Origin: Campylobacter upsaliensis
Lineage (GTDB): Bacteria > Campylobacterota > Campylobacteria > Campylobacterales > Campylobacteraceae
DNA: 64,000 bases
Direction: 5' to 3'
Assembly: GCF_900637395.1 (NCBI RefSeq)
Contig: NZ_LR134372.1
Location: forward strand, 1,054,001 to 1,118,000
Shown here one piece after another: positions 38,481-47,103 of this stretch (positions are counted from its first letter, which is position 1; the number at the start of each line of letters is the position of its first letter). The notes under the pieces were generated by a model. That model did not search any database and was not told where the DNA came from. It saw only the letters and a list, made by a program, of their open reading frames with translations. The position numbers and the translations under genes were made by a program.

Positions 38481-38637
38481 CAATTGACTCCATTTTGAAA
38501 AGCAAATTTTAACAAAACTATGTAAATTAAAGTTCTTTAATTTTATATGCAAAATGGCTCCAACACATCATTTTCACTCATTATTGCAAAGAAAGTCAAT
38601 AAAAATAAAAGAAGTCAAAAAGCAAATAAAAACTCAT

Positions 38638-38665
38638 AAGGACACAAGCCTTAGCTTATATCCTT
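38638..38665 (-). terminator. Terminator after the autotransporter gene
   Basis: Minus strand AAGGATA-T-AAGC-TAAG-GCTT-G-TGTCCTT: two stem segments with one unpaired base on each side, followed by ATGAGTTTTTATTT. It lies 9 bases after the stop codon. Confidence 0.6.
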
Positions 38666-38674
38666 TAAAAAGTC

Positions 38675-41356
38675 TTAAAAAGTCTTATGCAGTCTTAAAC
38701 TAGCAGTATGTGATGTTGCACTTTCTCCAAAGAGGAATTTATAGCCTAAGCTTACATCTACTCCATAAGGATTTATCCACATAAAAGCTCCCCCTAATTG
38801 TGAATAGTATTTTGATGTTTCAAAATGATTGGTAAAGTTTTGACCATTGATTCTAGTTTGGGTATCTATTTCATTATTAAGATTGACCCTTACACCTCCA
38901 TCAAGCTGAATAGCAACATTATCTTTTCTTTTAAACCAATTCAAACTTGCTGTTGCATAAGTGATACCATAAGTCATATCATCTAAGCTTTCTTTATAGG
39001 CTAATTTATTCCCTTTCATATCAAAGCCTTTTAACTTAGCTCCTGTATGACCTATGCCTATTTGAGGAGTGAGATATTGGCTATGATCTTGTAAGTTATA
39101 ATAAATAATAGAAGCTAAAAATACTCTAGCATCATAAGCATAGTTTTTTGCATCTCCTTGAGATTTAAAACCACTTACTGGTTCTCTTTCAAGATCTGCT
39201 TTAGTATAAGAGCCTCTTATATCCACTCCACCAAAAAGTTGTCCTATATGACTTTGAGCTAGTTCTATGCTATATTTTGAACCAAGTAAGAAAGTATCAC
39301 TATCAAAATTAAAGACATCATCAGCTAAATGAGTCTTATTTTTCTCTACTGCTCCATAAAGCATTAATAAGCTATTATCAAAATATGTATGTCCTCCTGC
39401 TAAGATACCAGAGCTTGTTCCATCTGCTTTTTCTGGTATATCTGCTAAGTCTGTTTTAATCTTAGAATAATAAGGACGCACAAAGATATCAAAATTTGTA
39501 TCAGGTTGGGTTCTTTTATATCTTAAAGAAGCACGACTTGCTTCATTTAAGAAAGAATCAAATAATAAAGAACGACGCCCTAATTGATTGATAAAGGCTT
39601 GAGAGAATAAACCTGCCGCACCAAGATTAGCATTAAAACGGGTGTCTATGGTTTGAGTTTGTGCATTAAATTTCCCATAAAAGCCACTTTGTTTAAGATC
39701 TTGTGAAAAGTCTGCACTTTTAACATAAACATTTCCAACTCCAGTATTAGCAGCACCTGATACTGAATTAGCTAAAGAAACACTTTTACCAATTTGTGTA
39801 TCCTCACTCACTAAGGCTATGGTAAGTTTATCTATGGCTACTCTTGCTTGAGTGGTATTAGCATTACTTGTGCTATCTACAAGCTTAACAGTTGCATAGG
39901 TTTCTTGTGCTGTGGTGGCTGTTCTTACTTCACCAAAATTTAAAGTAGGAGCAGCACCATTTGCTATTCTAAAGGTAGAAATTCCATTATTATAGCCTAT
40001 ATTCATATTATCATTAATATTAATCTTACCATTTCCACCTATTTCTATATTAGCAATTCTACCTTGCTGCATATTATTTAGTTCAAAATCACCTGAAGTA
40101 ATTTTAAGATTTTCAATAGTGCCTTGTATGTTGTTTAGGGAGCCACCTTGAGTGGTAAAGAGGCTAATGTTTTGTTGAAGGTTATTAAAGCTTCCGCCTT
40201 CTTGTTTTAAAGAGCCTATCGTTCCACCTTGATAAGTAAAGTTTCCTCCTTTTTGAGTAAGAGTTTGTATAGTGCCTCCACTTTGCATTGTGTTTCCACT
40301 TTCTTGAGTGTAGGTTTGGATAGAGCCTGTGTTTGTTAGATTTCCTCCATCATTTGTAAAGGTGGTAATAGTGCCTGTGTTAGTAATACTATCTGTGCTA
40401 GCCTTTGTTTGGATAGCTTTTGTAGTAGGGGCTGCTTTGTAGGTTAGGGAAGTGATAGTTCCTGCGTTGGTGATGTTACCATTTGTGCTAGTGATAGTGT
40501 TGATAGAGGAATTTGCCATATTAGCAATATTACCATTGGTATTAGTGATAGTGCCAGTTACACTTCCTTTAGCTTTGGTAAAGGTGCCATTATCAATGGT
40601 AAGATTGGTAATGGTGCCTCCGTCTCCGTCACTATTTATCGTTCCGTTATCTTTTAAGCCTTGACGGAATTCCGTGCCATTTTTTATATGAAGCGTATTG
40701 ATTGTGCCTGCGTATTGATAAAATTTACCTGCTGTAAGATTAACCGTTTGTATGCTTACGCCGTTAAAAAGCTGAGTGTCACCATTTGTGGAGTCTTGGT
40801 TGAGGGTGGTGATGGTTAGGGTGCCGCCACTTCCACCATTGATTTTAAAATTTATTCTTTTGGCATTATGATTGAGAGTAGTGATAGAGTTAGAGCCTGT
40901 TTTAATTTGAAATTCGATTTGTGTATTACCCTTCATATTAGCTTCTTTGATATTTACGGTATGAAGTCCAAAATTTTGCCATTTGATAGAACCAATACTT
41001 TCTATTGTAAGCTTATTCCAATCGGTTGTCCTATAATTCCAATTCAAAGCGCTAGAATTTTCGGCAAAATTAACCTTTGTGTATTCTTGGTCATATTTAC
41101 AGATTGAATAGGAGCAACCTATCGAATCTCTTGGATTAATTCTTTGACTGTATTCTCTCTCTCGACTTTCACTTTGATAACTATAATGTGATTTTAAAAA
41201 ATTGCTTTGTGGATTTTCCGGTTCTGTAACCTCTGCATCTGCTTGTAGGTTAGTAGCACAAGCTAAAGCAAAAATGCAGGCTAAAGATAAAAGAGGCTTT
41301 TTTAAGTCATACTCCCCCCCCCCCCCCGTGTGTGAGTTTGGTTGAAATTTTTGCAT
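38675..41356 (-). CDS. Phase-variable autotransporter (type Va secretion)
   Basis: 893 residues. N-terminus MQKFQPNSHT, then four glycines from a G14 tract (residues 11-14), a signal peptide (about 19-39, KKPLLSLACIFALACATNLQA), a passenger rich in N, T, G, S with short beta-helix repeats of the type TNTGTITTxTxxGGNxT (about 240-440), and a C-terminal beta-barrel (about 610-893) ending in LRLHKTF with terminal aromatic F. Likely a surface adhesin or related factor. ATG 41356 has AAAGG upstream and a -10 box at 41393. Frame is ON at 14 G; 13 or 15 G stops within a few codons. Confidence 0.9.
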   Translation of the reverse strand: MQKFQPNSHTGGGGEYDLKKPLLSLACIFALACATNLQADAEVTEPENPQSNFLKSHYSYQSESREREYSQRINPRDSIGCSYSICKYDQEYTKVNFAENSSALNWNYRTTDWNKLTIESIGSIKWQNFGLHTVNIKEANMKGNTQIEFQIKTGSNSITTLNHNAKRINFKINGGSGGTLTITTLNQDSTNGDTQLFNGVSIQTVNLTAGKFYQYAGTINTLHIKNGTEFRQGLKDNGTINSDGDGGTITNLTIDNGTFTKAKGSVTGTITNTNGNIANMANSSINTITSTNGNITNAGTITSLTYKAAPTTKAIQTKASTDSITNTGTITTFTNDGGNLTNTGSIQTYTQESGNTMQSGGTIQTLTQKGGNFTYQGGTIGSLKQEGGSFNNLQQNISLFTTQGGSLNNIQGTIENLKITSGDFELNNMQQGRIANIEIGGNGKININDNMNIGYNNGISTFRIANGAAPTLNFGEVRTATTAQETYATVKLVDSTSNANTTQARVAIDKLTIALVSEDTQIGKSVSLANSVSGAANTGVGNVYVKSADFSQDLKQSGFYGKFNAQTQTIDTRFNANLGAAGLFSQAFINQLGRRSLLFDSFLNEASRASLRYKRTQPDTNFDIFVRPYYSKIKTDLADIPEKADGTSSGILAGGHTYFDNSLLMLYGAVEKNKTHLADDVFNFDSDTFLLGSKYSIELAQSHIGQLFGGVDIRGSYTKADLEREPVSGFKSQGDAKNYAYDARVFLASIIYYNLQDHSQYLTPQIGIGHTGAKLKGFDMKGNKLAYKESLDDMTYGITYATASLNWFKRKDNVAIQLDGGVRVNLNNEIDTQTRINGQNFTNHFETSKYYSQLGGAFMWINPYGVDVSLGYKFLFGESATSHTASLRLHKTF
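41314..41327 (-). repeat. G14 phase-variation tract in the autotransporter
   Basis: Fourteen C on the plus strand (G in the gene), at codons 10-15, before the signal peptide. With 13 G the frame reads S-M-T-stop; with 15 it reads G-V-stop. Confidence 0.95.
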
Positions 41357-41392
41357 ATTAAACCTTTCATAAATGAGATAAAAATAATCGTA

Positions 41393-41398
41393 ATTATA
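41393..41398 (-). promoter_or_regulatory. -10 element for the autotransporter gene
   Basis: TATAAT on the minus strand, 37 bases upstream of the ATG; T-rich upstream DNA. Transcription start expected near 41386. Confidence 0.65.
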
Positions 41399-41439
41399 AG
41401 GAAAAATTAACAAAAAGTAAAGAGAAATTCGAAAAATCG

Positions 41440-41453
41440 TTTTTTTTTTTTTT
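41440..41453 (-). repeat. A14 tract upstream of the autotransporter promoter
   Basis: Fourteen T on the plus strand (A14 reading toward the gene), about 42 bases upstream of the -10 box, so roughly positions -54 to -67. It is unusually long and pure even for this genome and sits where an UP element would act. Confidence 0.8.
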
Positions 41454-41580
41454 GTAAAAGCCTAGAAAATAGGAGTTTTGGGAAAGGCTAAGGGGTATTG
41501 TAGGCTTATGATAGTGTATGAGGTCTTTTAGTTGAGAGTTTAAGGGCTAGATTTTGGCTTTTTAGAAGCAAAAAAAGGGT

Positions 41581-41592
41581 GGGGGGGGGGGG
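41581..41592 (+). repeat. Orphan G12 tract in the gap between autotransporter and ispG
   Basis: Twelve G preceded by AAAAAAGGGT and followed by AGTATTTA. It is outside any open frame I can support: upstream ATGs stop before reaching it. The 3' flank AGTAT is the same as that of the autotransporter G14 tract. Confidence 0.85.
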
Positions 41593-41627
41593 AGTATTTA
41601 TGGTTTTATAGCAATTTCAAGTAAGTT

Positions 41628-42707
41628 TTATTCCCCTCTTAGTCTCACTTCGTCCTCAACTTCCTCCAAAAAGCGTTCTACAAGCTTATCTTCTTTAAGT
41701 TTTGCCACCACTTCGCCAGCTCTTATCACTAGTCCTTGACCCTTACCAAAGGCTATGGCGACATCAGCACCTTTTGCCTCGCCAAGAGCATTGACCACGC
41801 AGCCCATAACGCTGATATTCAAAGGGGTTTTAATATGCTTAGTTTTCTCTTCTACAAGCTTAATCGCAGAAAGCAAGTCGCTTTGGATACGCCCACAAGT
41901 AGGACAGGATATGATATTTACCCCGCTTTTTTGCACACCGCTATCTTGTAAAATAGCCCTTGCTACGCGAATTTCTTCCTCAAGCTCCCCAGTCATAGAA
42001 ACCCTCATCGTGTCGCCTATGCCCTTTAAAAGCAAAGAACCTAAAGCAATAGAGCTTTTAATAGTGCTGTGAAATTTCGTCCCAGCTTCCGTTACGCCTA
42101 AATGAAAAGGATAATCGCAAAGCGGACGCAATCTCTCATAAGCCTCAATGGTCGTTTGCGTGTGAGAAGTTTTCATAGAAATTTTAATATCTGTAAAGTC
42201 CAAATCCTCCAAAAGTCTTATATTATACTTCGCACTCTCAAGCATAGCATCAACTCCATAGCCAAATTTATCGCTAAATTGCTTTTCTATCGAGCCGTGA
42301 TTAATGCCTATTCTTATGGGAATTTGCCGTTCTTTACACGCTTTTACTACTTCTTTGACATTATCTTTAGAGCCTATATTACCCGGATTAATCCGCACTC
42401 CGTCTATAAATTCCGCACAAAAAAGAGCAAGTTTGTAATTAAAATGAATATCTACGATTAAAGGTAGGGGGCTTTTTGCTTTAATTTCTTTTAAGGCTCT
42501 AGCATCTGCCATATCCAAACAAGCAAGGCGGACAATATCCGCTCCCGCAAAATAAAGACGGTTAAGCTGCTCCAAACAGCCCTCAATGTCTCTTGTTTTT
42601 GTAAAAAGCATAGATTGCACCGAAATAGGTGCGTCCCCACCGATAGCCACTTTACCGACTTTAATTTGTCTTGTTTTAAATCTTTGCATAGAAACTCTTT
42701 TCGCCAT
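41628..42707 (-). CDS. ispG: 4-hydroxy-3-methylbut-2-enyl diphosphate synthase
   Basis: Iron-sulfur enzyme of the MEP isoprenoid pathway, converting MEcPP to HMBPP. 359 residues from ATG 42707, or 353 from the ATG at codon 7 (42689). Cluster cysteines are in [12 protein letters not shown] and [15 protein letters not shown]; the N-terminal barrel has [25 protein letters not shown]. The first ATG lies 4 bases after a strong hairpin and has no ribosome site; codon 7 has AAAAGAG before it, so the shorter form may be real. Confidence 0.93.
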   Translation of the reverse strand: MAKRVSMQRFKTRQIKVGKVAIGGDAPISVQSMLFTKTRDIEGCLEQLNRLYFAGADIVRLACLDMADARALKEIKAKSPLPLIVDIHFNYKLALFCAEFIDGVRINPGNIGSKDNVKEVVKACKERQIPIRIGINHGSIEKQFSDKFGYGVDAMLESAKYNIRLLEDLDFTDIKISMKTSHTQTTIEAYERLRPLCDYPFHLGVTEAGTKFHSTIKSSIALGSLLLKGIGDTMRVSMTGELEEEIRVARAILQDSGVQKSGVNIISCPTCGRIQSDLLSAIKLVEEKTKHIKTPLNISVMGCVVNALGEAKGADVAIAFGKGQGLVIRAGEVVAKLKEDKLVERFLEEVEDEVRLRGE

Positions 42708-42711
42708 TATT

Positions 42712-42733
42712 GGGCAATTTAAGCAAATTGCCC
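42712..42733 (-). terminator. Hairpin between cjaA and ispG
   Basis: GGGCAATTT-GCTT-AAATTGCCC on the minus strand, a perfect 9-bp stem with a 4-base loop, 6 bases after the cjaA stop and ending 4 bases before the first ispG ATG. There is no T run, so it may be an attenuator, processing site or mRNA-stabilising end rather than a full terminator. Confidence 0.6.
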
Positions 42734-42739
42734 TTAAAT

Positions 42740-43573
42740 TTAAAGCTTTCCACCCTCAATGACGACATCATCAGCTTTAATATCTGCTCCAAAATGTGCC
42801 TTTAAGCTTTCATCATAAGCTTTATGGAAAAACTGCTCTGCGGCTAAAGAAATGATTAAATTATCGATAAATTCTTTCAATTCTTTATCACCTTTTTTAA
42901 CTGCTGGAGCGATAACATCTTGATTTCCAAGCTCCTTAATCACAACCTTATAATCAGGTCTTTCTTTAACCCAAGCAAAAAGCAAAGTATTATCGTGTGC
43001 TAAAGCATCGCCTCTTTTATCCATTAAGGCTGCAAATGTTTCAGTATTTTGGTCGAATTTCAAAGTTTTAATATCGGCGTGGTTTTTTGTAAAATACGCA
43101 TCTGCTGTTGTGCCTTTATTTAAAATTAAAGTTTTATCCTTTAAATCCTCCACACTTTTAATTTCACTATTTTTAGGCACTGCTACGCCTAAAGCTACTT
43201 TCATATAAGGTAGAGCAAAATCGACCTGCTCCGCTCTTTCTGGAGTTTGAGTAAAATTTGCTAGGATAATATCGACCTTGTTAGACTTTAAAAACTCAAC
43301 ACGATTTGCCGCTTCGACAAGCACAAATTCTACCTTATTTTCATCGCCCAAAAGCTCCTTAGCTATGCGTTTAGCTAAAATGATGTCATAGCCTTGATTT
43401 GCACCTTTTTCATCAACATAGCCAAAAGGAGGCTTATCGCCAAAAACGCCGATTTTAACTACTCCTGCATTTTTAATTCTCTCAATGGAATTTACTCCAC
43501 TCTCACTACTACCACAAGCGGCTAAAAACACCGCAATAAAAGCTGTAAAAATACTTAAAAGAATTTTTTTCAT
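42740..43573 (-). CDS. cjaA: CjaA, cysteine-binding ABC transporter lipoprotein
   Basis: Solute-binding protein of an amino acid ABC transporter; the C. jejuni orthologue binds cysteine and is a major immunogen. 277 residues: lipoprotein signal ending LAAC (C20 region), then the SBP family 3 fold with [45 protein letters not shown] and the C-terminal VIEGGKL. The ATG at 43573 has AAAGGGA upstream; an ATG five codons earlier lacks one. Divergent from jlpA. Confidence 0.92.
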   Translation of the reverse strand: MKKILLSIFTAFIAVFLAACGSSESGVNSIERIKNAGVVKIGVFGDKPPFGYVDEKGANQGYDIILAKRIAKELLGDENKVEFVLVEAANRVEFLKSNKVDIILANFTQTPERAEQVDFALPYMKVALGVAVPKNSEIKSVEDLKDKTLILNKGTTADAYFTKNHADIKTLKFDQNTETFAALMDKRGDALAHDNTLLFAWVKERPDYKVVIKELGNQDVIAPAVKKGDKELKEFIDNLIISLAAEQFFHKAYDESLKAHFGADIKADDVVIEGGKL

Positions 43574-43660
43574 CTTTGTCCCTTTCATTAAATTTGCATT
43601 TATTTTAATACAAAAAAATTAATTAGGATAAAAATTATCGAAAAAAAGTTAAGAAAAAAT

Positions 43661-43669
43661 TGCTATAAT
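43661..43669 (+). promoter_or_regulatory. Extended -10 promoter for jlpA
   Basis: TGCTATAAT, a full TGnTATAAT match, 32 bases upstream of the jlpA ATG. Confidence 0.8.
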
Positions 43670-43701
43670 TTCGCCCTATTAAATGGTAAAGGAAAAAAAT
43701 A

Positions 43702-44820
43702 ATGAAAAAGAATTTAGCCCTACTTGGTGGTGCTTTGGCATTTTTTTTAAATGCTTGCTCGTCAAATGATCTTAGCGATGAAGTTGTTAAAAAATATGAA
43801 AAATCACTTAATGATTCCACACAAAAAATTATACAAGAGCAAATGAGTGCTTTTCCAAATTTTAAGATCGATTTTAAAAACTTCACTTGTAAAGCTGATA
43901 AAGCTTTTGTAGAGTGTCAAAGCCCTAATTTTTCGTTAAGTAATGAAAAGACAAAAATTTTTGATATTCAAAACATCAAATTTCGCTCAAATGAAATTTA
44001 CACAGAAAATAATATTTCAGGTTTGATTTCCTACAAAGATTATTACACGCACCTTTTTGCTAAACGCGATAAGCTAGAAGCAAATTTAATATTTGAAAAT
44101 CTAAAATTAAGCGATGAAAGCATTAAAGCAGTGGAAAATGCAAGCAAACAACTTATAAATGATGAAAAAATCGCTAAATTAATGCAAGATCTTAGCAAAG
44201 ATACTTACAATTTCACATACACATCGCTAACAACTAAAAATGACAAAAAGTTAAATTACGCTTTTTCCTACAAGCTTGACAATAATAAAGAAAATGTCAT
44301 TTCTACAAATCTAAAAGGCAGTTTCAAAGAAGAGATTTTCACCTTACTAGACAATTTAAATGTGAAATTTGACACCAATCAATTAGCCGTTAATCTAACA
44401 AATTCGCCTCAAAAATTTGAAGAAGATTTCAATAATAATTTTGAAGAATTTTTAAAACAAGGCACACTTAAAGAATTTAACTTTAATTTCAATCTTCAAA
44501 CAAATAACGCCTTTAGCCCTTACATCAATATGGCAAAAGCTTCCTTAGAGGCACTTCAAAACCAAAGCTCTAATGAAGAGCAAAATTTGCTTTATTCTCA
44601 AGTGCTTGAGCTCATCAATGATGTTAGCAAAGACCCGCTTTATAAGCTAAATCTTGCGCTTGGCTTTAAGGATATCCCAGTGAGTGATTTTATCAATTTA
44701 AAAGAAGAAAGTATTGCAAAAATTATTATTAATGGTAAGGATTTTAGTGCCATACTTAAAACTATCAATCAGCTTTCGCAAATTGGAAATAGCAATCCTT
44801 TAGACGAGATCTATCCTTGA
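43702..44820 (+). CDS. jlpA: JlpA-type surface lipoprotein
   Basis: 372 residues, the same length as C. jejuni JlpA, and in the same place beside cjaA. Lipoprotein signal with LNAC lipobox (C19), then a mostly beta and helical fold with no recognised catalytic motif. JlpA is a surface-exposed lipoprotein proposed as an adhesin and is N-glycosylated in C. jejuni. Here E102-N-N104-I-S106 fits the bacterial N-glycosylation sequon. Good AAAGGA site and extended -10. Assignment rests on length, lipobox and context. Confidence 0.8.
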   Translation: MKKNLALLGGALAFFLNACSSNDLSDEVVKKYEKSLNDSTQKIIQEQMSAFPNFKIDFKNFTCKADKAFVECQSPNFSLSNEKTKIFDIQNIKFRSNEIYTENNISGLISYKDYYTHLFAKRDKLEANLIFENLKLSDESIKAVENASKQLINDEKIAKLMQDLSKDTYNFTYTSLTTKNDKKLNYAFSYKLDNNKENVISTNLKGSFKEEIFTLLDNLNVKFDTNQLAVNLTNSPQKFEEDFNNNFEEFLKQGTLKEFNFNFNLQTNNAFSPYINMAKASLEALQNQSSNEEQNLLYSQVLELINDVSKDPLYKLNLALGFKDIPVSDFINLKEESIAKIIINGKDFSAILKTINQLSQIGNSNPLDEIYP

Positions 44821-45551
44821 AAATTCTATTTTCTCCAAGTGAAAGTAAGGATTTAAATTGCTCTTTAAGTCCTTTTGATGAAAGCTCCTTTATCTTTAGG
44901 GAGCTTTTTAAATTTAGACTTGAGGCACTTAAAAATTATGAAAATTATATCAAAAATGCTACACAAGAAGATTTGCAAAAGCTTTTTGGCGTGAAAAATC
45001 CTCCGCAAGAATTTTTGCAAGATCTTAAAAACGCACCCACAAAATACGCCATAGAACTTTACACAGGCGTGAGTTATGAATTTTTAGCTTATCAAAACTT
45101 GGAACAAAAAGCTAAAAATTACATCTTAGAAAATACGCTCATCTTTTCTAATCTTTTTGGAGTGGTAAGAGCAAATGATACCCTGCCCTTTTACAAATTT
45201 AAACAGGGTGCAAAGCTAAAGGATTTTAATGTCGAATATTTTTACAAAAAGCACTTTAGCAAGGCTTTAGATAAATTTTTAAATGAGGAAGAGGTGCTTG
45301 ACTTAAGGGCTGGATTTTATGATAAATTTTACACGCCCAAAAAGAAAGTAAGCACTTACAAATTCCTTAAAAATGGCAAAATAGTCAGCCATTATGCTAA
45401 GGCTTATCGGGGCATTTTGCTAAGAATAGCCGCACAAAATCAAGTTAAGTCTAACGAAGAATTACTCTCAAAACTCCCAAATAACTTAAAATTAAAAGAC
45501 ATTAAAGAATTTAAATTAAAAGAAGAAATCACCTTAGAAATTGTAGATTAA
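44817..45551 (+). CDS. YaaA-like (DUF328) peroxide-stress protein
   Basis: 244 residues of the YaaA/DUF328 family: N-terminal MKILFSPSESKD, then YTGVSYEFL, IFSNLFGVVRANDTLPFYKF, LDLRAGFYDKFY and VSHYAKAYRGILLR. In E. coli YaaA lowers free iron during peroxide stress and binds DNA. Start is TTG 44817 overlapping the jlpA stop (TTGA). Tail-to-tail overlap with flhB by 4 bases, with no terminator. Confidence 0.85.
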   Translation: MKILFSPSESKDLNCSLSPFDESSFIFRELFKFRLEALKNYENYIKNATQEDLQKLFGVKNPPQEFLQDLKNAPTKYAIELYTGVSYEFLAYQNLEQKAKNYILENTLIFSNLFGVVRANDTLPFYKFKQGAKLKDFNVEYFYKKHFSKALDKFLNEEEVLDLRAGFYDKFYTPKKKVSTYKFLKNGKIVSHYAKAYRGILLRIAAQNQVKSNEELLSKLPNNLKLKDIKEFKLKEEITLEIVD

Positions 45552-46618
45552 GATTTGAGAAAGTTCTTTTTATTTGCCTGATAAACAAATTTAAACACCT
45601 CACTTACAGCCTTAAAAAGCTCTCTAGGGATAAGTTGATCAAGATCGCAGTCCTTATAAAGCTGCCTTGCAAGAGGAGGATTTTCATAGACGATAACATT
45701 GTGTTTATACGCCATCTCTTTAATGCGTAAGGCTAGAAAATCGACCCCCTTAGCCACAACTCTTGGAGCGTTTTCCTTAGTCGTATCATAACGCAAAGCC
45801 ACAGCATAGTGCGTAGGGTTAGTGATGACCACATCAGCACCCGCGACATCTTGCACCATTCTACGCCTTGCAGCTTCCATTTGCAAACGCCTAATTCTAC
45901 TTTTAACCTGCGGATCTCCTTCCATTTGCTTATATTCATCTTTGATTTCTTGCTTACTCATTTTAAGCCCCTGAAAATATTGAAAACGCACCAAAAAAAC
46001 ATCTAAAATAGCAATAATCAAAAAGGCAATAATCACAATAGCCGCTAAAATCAAAGCCTTATCCCTTAGCCAAACCATTTGTGCGGCAAGGCTATAAAGC
46101 TCGACTTTAGGAAGTTCTTTGACAAATTGAAGTAAGACAATAAAAGCTATAGTAAAAACTACGCTTACTTTAAGAATAATTTTGACACTTTCGATAAGTT
46201 TTTTGAGAGAAAAAAGATTTTTAAGTCCTTTAAGAGGATTGATTTTACTTAAATTTGGCATAATGGGCTTAGTTGTAAAAATAAAGCCAAATTGCATTAC
46301 ATTACCAATAATTCCTGCAACCATAATGCTTAAAACTATGGGGGCAAGTATGATTAAAACCTCAAAAATGCTCTTCATCATAATAGCTTGAATAATGCGT
46401 AAGTCAAATTCCGTCCCGATAAAACTTTGATAATAACGATACAAATTCGCCACTCTTTCGCCCATAAAACCCAACAAAAACAAAAGCAAAGTAATCGCCA
46501 CGATGAGCGTAACCACAGCGGCAGCATCTTGACTTTTAGGGACATTGCCCTCTTGTCTAGCGTCTTCTATCTTTTTGGAGGTGGGTTCTTCCGTTTTTTC
46601 TTGGTCTTCGCCTGCCAT
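45548..46618 (-). CDS. flhB: Flagellar export apparatus protein FlhB
   Basis: Substrate-specificity switch of the flagellar type III export gate. 356 residues: basic N-terminus EDQEKTEEPTSKKIEDARQEGNVPKSQD, four membrane helices (about 30-210), and a cytoplasmic domain with the autocleavage site NPTHYAVAL. Length and motifs normal. First start is ATG 46618 with AAAGGTAAA upstream. motB/motA, its usual C. jejuni neighbours, are absent here. Confidence 0.95.
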   Translation of the reverse strand: MAGEDQEKTEEPTSKKIEDARQEGNVPKSQDAAAVVTLIVAITLLLFLLGFMGERVANLYRYYQSFIGTEFDLRIIQAIMMKSIFEVLIILAPIVLSIMVAGIIGNVMQFGFIFTTKPIMPNLSKINPLKGLKNLFSLKKLIESVKIILKVSVVFTIAFIVLLQFVKELPKVELYSLAAQMVWLRDKALILAAIVIIAFLIIAILDVFLVRFQYFQGLKMSKQEIKDEYKQMEGDPQVKSRIRRLQMEAARRRMVQDVAGADVVITNPTHYAVALRYDTTKENAPRVVAKGVDFLALRIKEMAYKHNVIVYENPPLARQLYKDCDLDQLIPRELFKAVSEVFKFVYQANKKNFLKS

Positions 46619-46690
46619 ATTTTACCTTTAAATTTAAAGCTAAATTATAATGAAAAAATATAAATTTGTAGAGTTTTATCCAAGAAAGTG

Positions 46691-46715
46691 TGGTCTAAAA
46701 CAAAAGTTTAGACCA
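46691..46715 (-). terminator. Hairpin after the immunity-protein remnant
   Basis: TGGTCTAAA, 7-base loop, TTTAGACCA: a perfect 9-bp stem. It overlaps the stop of the remnant at 46708. Plus-strand T-rich DNA follows, so termination could also act rightward. Confidence 0.5.
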
Positions 46716-46946
46716 AGAATTTTAATTTTTGTTTTTTTAAAGCTTCAAGCATCTCTTGATGATTTTTCTTGCTACTATTTTGCAAAATAGCTATAATGCC
46801 CCAAATTGAAGCAATAAAACAAAGAAAACCTCCAAATAAGAGCATTATCGTAAAATAGCCTATCACACAAAGGATAAAATTCAATATTGCCTGTATCTAA
46901 AGTCCTCTAACAAATAAGATAAGAAAAACGCTAAAATGTAAATCAT
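46708..46946 (-). pseudogene. Superinfection-immunity-type small membrane protein, broken
   Basis: Starts MIYILAFFLSYLL at 46946, then loses frame; in the +1 frame the sequence continues as V-R-G-L, a TAG stop, then IQAILNFILCVIGYFTIMLLFGGFLCFIASIWGI and a short charged tail to TAA 46708. Two hydrophobic helices with R-G between them and the I-x-L-N-F-I-L-C pattern match small superinfection-immunity (Imm-like, T4) proteins. One frameshift plus one stop. This is the only content seen in the 485-base flhB-ahpC gap apart from hairpins. Confidence 0.5.
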
Positions 46947-47076
46947 AATGACTCCTACAAAATAAAAGCCGTTATCATACCCCATCCCCTTAAAATTTGC
47001 TTAATTTTATCTTAAATTTTAAAGTGTGGAAATTTGGTAAAGATTAAAAATGAGAATAATAAAGTAAAATGAAGAT

Positions 47077-47099
47077 AAAAAGCCTCAAAAAGAGGCTTT
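47077..47099 (-). terminator. Terminator after ahpC
   Basis: Minus strand AAAGCCTC-TTTTT-GAGGCTTT followed by TTATCTTC: an 8-bp stem directly after the ahpC stop. Clear rho-independent form. Confidence 0.8.
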
Positions 47100-47103
47100 G
47101 AGA

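Noticed and set aside
39900-40860. Repeats in the autotransporter passenger as a CRISPR-like array
   Set aside because: Repeats are short, degenerate and in frame (TNTGTIT-type beta-helix turns), with no constant spacer length.
41440-41592. A second autotransporter gene starting at the orphan G12 tract
   Set aside because: No open frame passes the tract for more than a few codons and no signal peptide or barrel sequence follows before ispG.
42102-42461. 119-codon frame opposite ispG
   Set aside because: Antisense to a certain gene; no ribosome site, no family.
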